From assembly GCA_014218235.1 (NCBI GenBank), contig CM024758.1, positions 105,127,698 through 105,191,697 of the forward strand: a stretch of 64,000 bases of DNA, in the 5' to 3' direction. The DNA is from Colocasia esculenta. Its lineage: Eukaryota; Streptophyta; Magnoliopsida; Alismatales; Araceae. A program made the translations under genes and the position numbers. Positions 56,904-64,000 of this stretch are shown one piece after another; the stretch's first letter is position 1; every line of letters starts with the position of its first letter. Under the pieces are notes generated by a model, which was not told where the DNA came from, made no database searches, and saw nothing but the letters and a program-made list of their open reading frames with translations.

Positions 56904-59235
56904 CACTGCTGGTAGTGAGTCTGTGGTTTTGTGTGATATAAAGTAGTTTTTACGTGAGCTTTTGGCATGTAAACAGTGTGTTTCTGTTTGTTAAATTGGC
57001 AGTTGTGAGCAGTTGTTGAGCCACAGCGTGGATAGTAGCATAAGTTGTGTAGTAGCACCCTGGCACTAGTGTAGTTAGAGTATAGTATTTAAAGGTTTTT
57101 AGTTGCAGAGATTAGAGGAGAAAGGTAAAGTAGTGCCCTGAGAGGGATATGCCTGATATATGTTAGTAAAGTATAGAGTTATCAGAGACAGGTATAGGTG
57201 TTACTGCGATAGATCAGCAGAATGTTACTAGTAAGGAATAGTGTGTGTGTGTGATAAGTTGCAGATGAGGGCCTTGGCAGAGGTATTGTTTGAGATTTAT
57301 GTTAGTAAGAATTGAGAAGTAGCTTGAGTAATAATGTGATTAATGCTCTGGCAAGTTGAGAATAATTAAGTGAGATAGGTTGACTTCAAATGAAGTGTGG
57401 GTAAATAGAAGAGCAAAGAATTATGATCGTCCGATGAGGATAAGGGTGTTTTGATAATTAGAGGTCTGAGCAGAGGTGGTCAGTTAAGCAAAGAGAGGGT
57501 AAAAGAAAGATCAGTGCATAATGAACTTTTCTGACAACTCCGTAAGAAGATATTAGTTTGGCAAGTAACAGTTTATGAGAATTGCATAGATTGGTTCATT
57601 AAGGAATACATTGTTACACATAAGGTTATTGTTGATTAGTAATTGATTATAGTTTGAGCAGAGAAATGGGGTAAAGTTTATGTTTGAAAAAGATTGAACT
57701 AAGATTAAGAATGTTCAGAGTAAGATAGAGTTATGTGGGTCAGAATGAAAGAAATGGATTAGCTAAGAAGCAATTGAGCAATATTAAGCTAAGTGGTATA
57801 AAGAAATCAGGCAGAGCTAGTTACGATATTTAAAGAGATTGACTTCAAATTATAGCTTTGGCAGTCGTCAATGAAGAGTGTTTGTATGAACTGTTGTGTG
57901 AATGGTACAGTACAGGACGAATAACTAAGTAATAGAATAATTGAGAAGAATACATGGCAAAAAAAGGCACAGTTGACAGATTATTAATTTGGAAAGGAAA
58001 GAGTATGATAGATTGTGGAACAGATGTAACTGAAGGACTGAGGAAGTGATCAGTAAGAGTTTGCATGGCAGCACACAGAAAGTGCGTTAGTTTAAGCAAA
58101 AGTGTTTTCTCGAGGCAGTATTTTAAAATTTGATATAAGAATAAAAGGCAGGACAGTTAAGGAATAATGTGCAGATCTGAGCATGGCTGAATGGAAATTG
58201 AAACCATCAGGTATAGAAAGAAAAGAGTGCAATCAGATAAACAGTGAACGATTTAAGGTGCCATCTGACCCGATTGAAATAAAGTTAATATGCGTAAAGT
58301 CAGCTAAGCAGCGTAATTTTCTTGAAATAAGAATGCAACGCCCCAAAGATGAAAGCATATGTTTTGAAAAATGATGGAAATAATGTGTTAGTCAGCTAGA
58401 GGATATAAATTGAAGTCAAAAAAGAATATGAAAAATAAAGTATGTTAGTAATGTAATGGTATGGTAGAATTCAGATTTTTAAAGGTGTGGCACAATTAGA
58501 ATTGAAGTAGTAGAGAAAGCAGTTTGGAAATTTTGATATGTTTTTCCAATATTGATTGAGCAAGTAAAGCAATCTGTATTGAAATTAACCGGAATCAGAA
58601 TAATAGTGAAAGTGCGTAGCAATTGTGAATAGTAATGGAAGTAGAAATTATGAAATATTTTGTCAAATATTTTGTATAATCAGAGTGGCGCAGCGGAAGC
58701 GTGGTGGGACCGCAACTCACAGGTCAGACAGTTAAGTATGTGAATGCAGATAAAGCAGAATAATGGCTAGCAATGACAAGTAAGTAATGGAATGGCATTA
58801 AGAAACTCGAGAATTTAAGTAAGGTTTAGCACGAAAGAACATCCAAGGTAGTGGAATAAATGAAAGGATTTGAGCAGAAAGAAATGGCCCGGAAAGAAAT
58901 GTTGCAAACACAGCCCAGAAAATGTGAAAGTAGGTTCAGTCCAAGGAGATAAAGCGCCATTGGCAAGGTAGAATCGCCTACAATTGAAAGGTAAGGAAGG
59001 TAATGGAATCGACATAACAAAGTAATTGTGAAATGAATTGAAAGAAAAGAAAAGAACAAAGCAAGGATGGAAATGGACAGATGAGTCAGTTAGCGTAGAT
59101 GAATTGAAAGGCTGATGCAGAGAAAGAATATCCTTCTTGTTCTGTATACGATTTTAGTTCTTTTTAGGTGATAGTCTGGTTTATTGTGGTTTGTGTTGAT
59201 TGTCGAGGATGACAGTTCTTTTTAGGTGATAGTAA
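56904..59235 (+). other. Element F internal region, non-coding
   Basis: 2.3 kb, purine-rich on the plus strand, with no frame that resembles a protein; the longest open frames are under about 85 codons on either strand. Seen inside: a tRNA-like segment at 58679-58725, and a direct repeat AGTTCTTTTTAGGTGATAG (59158 and 59214 regions). The short palindromic motif TGTC-GAGGAT-GACA (about 59200-59213) is where chromoviruses have TTCGAGGACGAA. No clear polypurine tract precedes the right LTR; AGGTGATAGTAA is the only candidate. Confidence 0.75.
58679..58725 (+). ncRNA. Partial initiator-Met tRNA sequence (5' 47 nt) inside element F
   Basis: Begins ATCAGAGTGGCGCAGCGG and matches, from memory of the plant initiator-Met tRNA, all of bases 1-30 and 43 of the first 47. 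It starts exactly at the mature 5' end (acceptor strand ATCAGAG, D arm with A box TGGCGCAGCGG, anticodon stem) and stops after AGGTC, before the T arm. Mismatches are confined to the anticodon loop and stem; the anticodon place reads CGC instead of CAT. T arm, B box, 3' acceptor strand and terminator are missing, so it is not a working tRNA gene. Confidence 0.75.
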
Positions 59236-60968
59236 TGTAACATCGCGCATTTTTCGGATCATTGCGGATCCCTGCTTAGTGGATTTGGTGGCCAAAGTGT
59301 GACCCATTAGTGCGTGTTTCAGGTGTTACGTGCGTTATGAGGCTTGGTGGGCCGTCAGATTGGGCCCAAAGCGCTCACAGGTTTTTTGCGTGTGAACGCC
59401 ACAGGGGTCTGTGTCGCGTTCTGAACGCGACAGCCCTAGTGGTCGCGTTCTTGTTACCGCTGTTGAGCAGTCGATGTTTGTATGAACGCCACATGTCGTG
59501 CGTTGGGCGGCCTGCTGACGTCAGGAGTGGGAAGGCGACGACCTCCCACGTCGCGTTCAGGTTGCGACGTAGGGCTACGTCGCGTTCTCAACTGCTGTGC
59601 GTTTTTAAGGAACCCCAGCCGAACAGAGCAGGGGAAGCTCAGCTCGGCCAGGGGGAGTTGCTGTGGGGCTTTTCCGGACGGTTCGAGGTTTTGGAGATGC
59701 GTGGGGCATGTTCTCGCCGCGAGGATGTCGTGTGGAGTGGGGGAAACGCCGAGAGAACTCCGGTTTTTGCTTTCTTCACGAAGGTAGGGTGTTTCTACCT
59801 CGTTTGATTGTGTGGATTGCTCGTGGTGTTGATTTGATTCGTTTAAAGCTTAAAAAACATTAGATACCATGCTAGGGTATCCATGAAAGCATGTAAAATG
59901 AGAATTAATCATGTTTTAAATGGTTTGGAATGGTGATCCGTGGAGTTTCTCCCGGATTAGGGTTTGCGCCTGTGAAGGCGACAGACCTTGCCGTTGTGAC
60001 AAGGTCGCGACAGGCCGACCCGTCGCGATAGGGTTTCCTATTGCGACAGGTCGGGGCGTCACGTTCTGAAGGTGACACAGCCCCATGTCGCGACTTCAGC
60101 CGTGAGGTCTTTTGATGCATGTTTTTAAAATACATTTATCCGATTATTTATTAAATGTTGTGCATGGCACCGGTTTGTGGTGCGTTGGCACATGTAGTGT
60201 TCGTAGAGCGCGGTGCTCACTAGGTGATTATGCTTTATGTGGTTGGCGTGTCGTTTGTGTTATATGTGTGAAGTTTACGTGGTTTGGGTGTGTGTATGGC
60301 ACACGCATTGTCGTAATGTAATTTCTATGATTTGTCATAGTAATTGGGTAGAGAGGTTCCTGTGTGAACCTAGCCGTGACATTGTGATGTTTCATGATTT
60401 GTGTGTCATGCATGTGTGTGCATGGCTAGTGGTCGTCGTTATGATTATTGTAATATAATTTGTGTAATTACTCTAAGGTGATTGGGCAGTGAAGGTCATG
60501 TGTGGACCTAGCTCTGGTCTGTTGTTGTCCTTCGAAGAATATTATACTGATTTATGTGTTAAGTGGTGTATGTGTAGCCATGGAGGTCACGAGGTGACCG
60601 ATGATAGGCGAGATTGTGGTTTATGAATATGTTGGTGTAGGATAGCTTTGGGGTCACATGGTGACTGATGTTAAGTGAATCCTAACACATGTCTATCATG
60701 AATTATAAATAAAGACTATATATGTATATATCGTGATTTGTGCTAGCCGAGTGTGGTGGTCCGGCGCCTATTCCGGAATGCCTCTCTAGTCGGGTACCCC
60801 AGGTTCTTTGTGAGCCAGGCACGTGTGTTTGTTGTGCTCGAGGTTTGTCCCGGTACTTGTGTTGTACCATCGAGGTCTGTGTCGTCTGTCCTGGACACCC
60901 TCACTCCTGTGTTTGAGTTGTACGTCCGACTGAGGGAAAGACGACAGTAGGGCAGCGGCTTGTGTTTG
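59236..60968 (+). repeat. Element F 3' LTR, first 1,733 bp
   Basis: Matches 46999 to about 48730. TATAAATA at 60704-60711. Cut at 60968 by the LTR end of element H; the rest presumably resumes beyond the window. Confidence 0.9.
60704..60711 (+). promoter_or_regulatory. Candidate TATA box of element F 3' LTR
   Basis: TATAAATA, in the same context as 48466. Confidence 0.4.
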
Positions 60969-63900
60969 TGTCACGCCCCTCCAATTTAGCAGCGGAATAA
61001 ATCGGAGGGAGACGCGAACAAGAGTATGGTAACGACAACTGCGCATATTTTCGCAAACATCAGAGCATCTAATGAACAATAATTGAAATAACTCTTGATT
61101 TCATTATAAAATTACTAAGACTATTACAACCACTAATTCGGAGCCAAACACAAGGCTCAATGACGTCATTACACTGAAAAGAAAACTAAAGTAATAACTA
61201 CTAGACTCCATGGTACTAAGGTAACTTCATGAGTTGACTTCGGGTCGCTCATCACTCTAGTCTTGTCCCATTGGTGTGTGTGACGTCAGAGTCCGACTTA
61301 CCTGAGACACAATAACAAATAACGAAGGGTGAGCGATAACGCCCGGTAGGACTTAAATCTCAGGCTCAAGCAGGCTTTAAATAATTAGTGCATTAAATGG
61401 CAGAGTAACTAAAGATAGAGAGAGTTATGTAAAGTCGAGAAGTAAGAGCACAAGTAACATGGTTCAAATAGCAGATGAATCAAGTATAGTACAATGAATA
61501 AGATCAAGTCACGATAGAAAACAACAACGACACGATGGCAAATAACGTCAACATCAAGCAATAGCAAGCAACATGTATAGCAAGGAGAGAGAAGTAGTTG
61601 GCCATATAAAGAGTAAATTGCACTTTGATTGATTTTCTTATCAATCGAAATAGTCTGGCACTTTTGATTAACTTTCGTCAATCGAGATAGTAATTGCACT
61701 TTGGTTATCCGAAGATAGCCGGGAGAGAGTATAGCACTTGTTTGTCAAAAGATAACGAGAGAATATAGCACTTTGTGTTGATTGTCTTAGATTAATCTTG
61801 ATAGTATGGCACTTGGATGTAATGCTGACATCCTGATCATTTAACTCCCGCGGGAAAATGGCACTTTCGGGCGCTCCTCCCAGGACCTTATCGGGCCCTA
61901 TTGCGCTGGCATTGGTTATATTGTTTATATTTAGACAATCAATTAATGACCAATTTGAGAGTACCAAGAAATAGATAAGAGCACTAGATGAGTAGATGAG
62001 ATAGTAGAGTGAACGTGAATAGGTGAGAGCTAGTGGACAATTGCGCGTAACACGACGAGTAAACAGGCGATAGTACAGTTGCACAACACGCGCACGTCGT
62101 ATTGGCAGTCAGGTGGAATTCACGATCTTCCTGCTGGCCATGTTATGCACAAGCCCAGAGGTCCGACGTGTTTCAAGGTAAGAGCGAACTTCTAATAGAC
62201 GTTTAGATCATATCGATCCCTAAAGGGGTAATGGGTGTTCGGGTACAACCGGCTCGTCGACCATGTGAGAATCCATGATCAGAGGAGACTTACGGAGGCC
62301 TTGCACAAGGATTCACTAGTCCGGCGGAAGGAGTATCCGACGGAGAGTTCGTCCAAGTCAAGAGAGTGTGTAATTATAGAAACAAGTACTCGACGTTCTA
62401 GAGGAATTCTAGAACAGTGGAGCGTCGGGATCGGTGTTCCAAAACATCGCAAGAATTGTAAACAAGTACTTCTTAAAATAAGGTAATTAATTGCATTAAT
62501 TATCAGATATGTTATGTATCATATTCATGCCAATTAAGTCATATTTGGATGGTTCAACGTGTGTGCATGTGTCATGAAATCATGGATATGAAAGATCAAG
62601 TGATTGACTTTTATTATATTAAAATGCAACCAATACTTACAACTTCATTTTTCTGTAATTAAGACCGTTAACATGATATGGAAGTTACGGTGGTACAGCG
62701 AGACTTGCACAAGATGGTTTTCTGGCCCAAAACTGAGATCGCGACGGGGTCGTCAGATCAGGCAGGCAGAACGCGACAGGGGTACTGTCATGACCAGAAC
62801 GCGACAGAAGTACTGTCGCCACCCGACCTCAGAACGCGACATATCGGGCCGTCGCGTTCACAGGGTGTGTGCCTGAGTCCGACCGGGATCTGACATGCTC
62901 TTGGTTCAGACTTACCATGTTTTGACACAGGGGAAATATTCATGAAATGCCTATATCTCTCTATATGCTGACCTTTAGACAAAAACTATCAACATAGAAA
63001 ATGTTGAGGACATCTATTGGAAGAACTTTTGTGTTGTGGTCTAGGTTTGAATCCATCTCTAATTGCATGCAATACAGGAAGAACGTAAAAAAGCCCTAAA
63101 CATGCATGACTTCGTTGCGACTCACATGTTAGGCTTGTAACATGAGCTCTACTGATATTTGGACAAAAAGTTTAACATAAAAAATGACCAGGACAACTCG
63201 TGGAAGAACTTTTATGTTGGGGGTTTTATCTAATTCGGTCTTTGTCCTTGTGAAAAACATGAAGAACTTAAAGTTAAATGCAACCAGAAAACGCAGTATC
63301 ATGCACGACTCTATTACGAAGTTTATAACACTCAAACTAATGACATTTAAGCAAAACATTTAACATGAAAGATGACCCTATCGACTAATACAAGAACTTT
63401 CATGTTGGAGTCTTGACCTACTTCGGTCTTAAATCTCAAGAAAAATAGGAAGAACCTAAGGCTAACTGCAAACCCGAAACACAGTATTATGCATGACTCT
63501 CTTACGGGTTCATAACTCTCTAACTAAAAACTTTTAGACAAAATGTTCAACATGAAGATGATCAGGACTACAAGTAGAAGAACTTTTATGTTGATGATTT
63601 ATCTAATTCGGTCTCAATCGTGTGCATAACAAGAAGAACGGGAAAAGCCCTAACTGTGCGCGACTTAGGGAGAACGACTAATACACAAAGTATACTCCAT
63701 GAAATTAGTAAAATCAGAAGCAATGAAGCTAGACTCGAAGCTCTACAAGATGGTATAATTTTTCTTTAATCTTGACCCAAGAATGCCTACCTTTGAATGC
63801 TAAGAACTCCCTGCAGATTCCTGGGTGATGCAGTGGCTTGGGGAAGATGTTCTTCATGACTCCAAGCCCTAGGTCGTCCTCCTTGCTCCTGAGAGTTGTT

Positions 63901-64000
63901 CCCATGTCCAGCAACGAAAGGAGCATGCTAAGGTTGGTCATAGAGGGTCTTAAGATGTTTTTATAAGGCTAGGTTCTCTTAATTCCGAGTTTTGGAGTTT
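60969..64000 (-). mobile_element. Element H: minus-strand LTR of a Tekay-like element, continues past the window
   Basis: Starts TGTCACGCCC, the complement of the GGGCGTGACA end of the B LTR. It then follows the B LTR in reverse order: the block with TAGGACTTAAATCTCAGGC (61350), GTGCTAT-type repeats (61610-61810), CTCCTCCCAGGACC...GGGCCC (61870-61900), GTAAGTCTCC-type sequence (62285), CGCGAC motifs (62740-62860) and GAATGCCTACCTTTG (63782). Being at the low-coordinate end, it is the 3' LTR of a minus-strand element. It is most like the LTR of D. No genes; the open frames are accidents. Confidence 0.82.

Larger units (their letters stand above)
46999..60968 (+). mobile_element. Element F: LARD-type non-autonomous gypsy-like element, interrupted by G and H
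   Basis: LTRs starting TGTAACATCGC at 46999 (complete, 3,297 bp, to 50295) and 59236 (first 1,733 bp only, cut by H). The internal region is 50296-50371 plus 56904-59235, about 2.4 kb when element G is removed, and has no coding capacity. A Met-tRNA primer site is present. Large LTRs plus a non-coding internal region define LARDs. The GTCGAGGATGAC motif before the right LTR resembles the chromovirus pre-polypurine motif and hints at a Tekay-like parent. It inserted into the LTR of D. Confidence 0.85.

Noticed and set aside
58679..58725. Functional tRNA gene or tRNA-derived SINE
   Set aside because: T arm, B box, 3' acceptor strand and T-run terminator are absent; no SINE tail or flanking duplication is seen.
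57000..59100. Decayed pol in the internal region of F
   Set aside because: No protease, RT, RNase H or integrase motif could be found in any frame on either strand by eye. A profile search of this stretch would settle it.
1..64000. Host protein-coding genes or organelle insertions
   Set aside because: Every stretch can be assigned to an LTR, an internal region or the hAT-like element; no exon-like conserved protein outside these was recognised.

Overview
The whole 64 kb is retrotransposon sequence from a plant nuclear genome, almost certainly an angiosperm; the species cannot be told. Evidence: Ty3/gypsy chromovirus-type and Ty1/copia Sirevirus-type gag-pol in nested insertions, multi-kilobase LTRs, primer sites complementary to the 3' end of plant initiator-Met tRNA (TGGTATCAGAGC), and one small hAT-like element. 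I found no host gene, no rRNA, no complete tRNA and no CRISPR. Most reading frames are broken by frameshifts or nonsense mutations, so this looks like old, silenced, gene-poor heterochromatin.

Layout. (A) 1-2361, minus strand: gypsy RNase H-RT-protease-gag, cut on the right by (B). (B) 2362-26655, plus strand: Tekay/Del-like chromovirus with 3.0 kb LTRs at 2362-5384 and 23627-26655. Its pol is split between RT and RNase H by (C), a complete copia element at 7824-21459 with 2.19 kb LTRs and a perfect 5-bp target duplication CCAAC. Downstream of pol, (C) carries a third ORF of about 1,250 codons. After the right LTR of (B) comes not flanking DNA but a second start of the same internal region (B', 26656-26953). 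B' is fused inside the reverse transcriptase of a second copia copy (C', 26954-34488). C' keeps its RT tail, RNase H, third ORF and 3' LTR. (D) 34489-36599, minus: gypsy RT-protease-gag whose 5' LTR starts at 36600 and is interrupted twice. The first interruption is (E), 37836-45461, minus: two LTRs and only a gag (TR-GAG type). One LTR of (E) carries a 382-bp hAT-like element. The second is (F), 46999-60968, plus: 3.3 kb LTRs and a non-coding internal region (LARD type). (F) contains (G), 50372-56898, minus: a Sirevirus-type gag-only element with a perfect AATGT duplication. The right LTR of (F) is interrupted at 60969 by (H), the minus-strand LTR of another Tekay-like element that runs off the window.

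The elements can be ordered in time: A before B before C; D before C', E and F; F before G and H; E before the hAT-like element. Both gag-only elements and the LARD depend on proteins supplied elsewhere.

The most unusual signals are: (1) 47 nt matching the 5' part of initiator-Met tRNA inside the LARD internal region, ending exactly at the mature tRNA 5' terminus; (2) a hairpin just before the polypurine tract, with different but matched arms in different gypsy families; (3) a triple tandem hairpin array in the copia U5 with compensatory base changes; (4) a copia third ORF combining a plant-transposon-like N-terminal domain, collagen-like Gly-Pro repeats and a PKKRK nuclear-localisation-like motif; (5) 58-59 bp tandem arrays built on AACGATTT inside LTRs of diverged Sireviruses. 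Domain and lineage names come from recognised motifs. No database search or identity calculation was possible.
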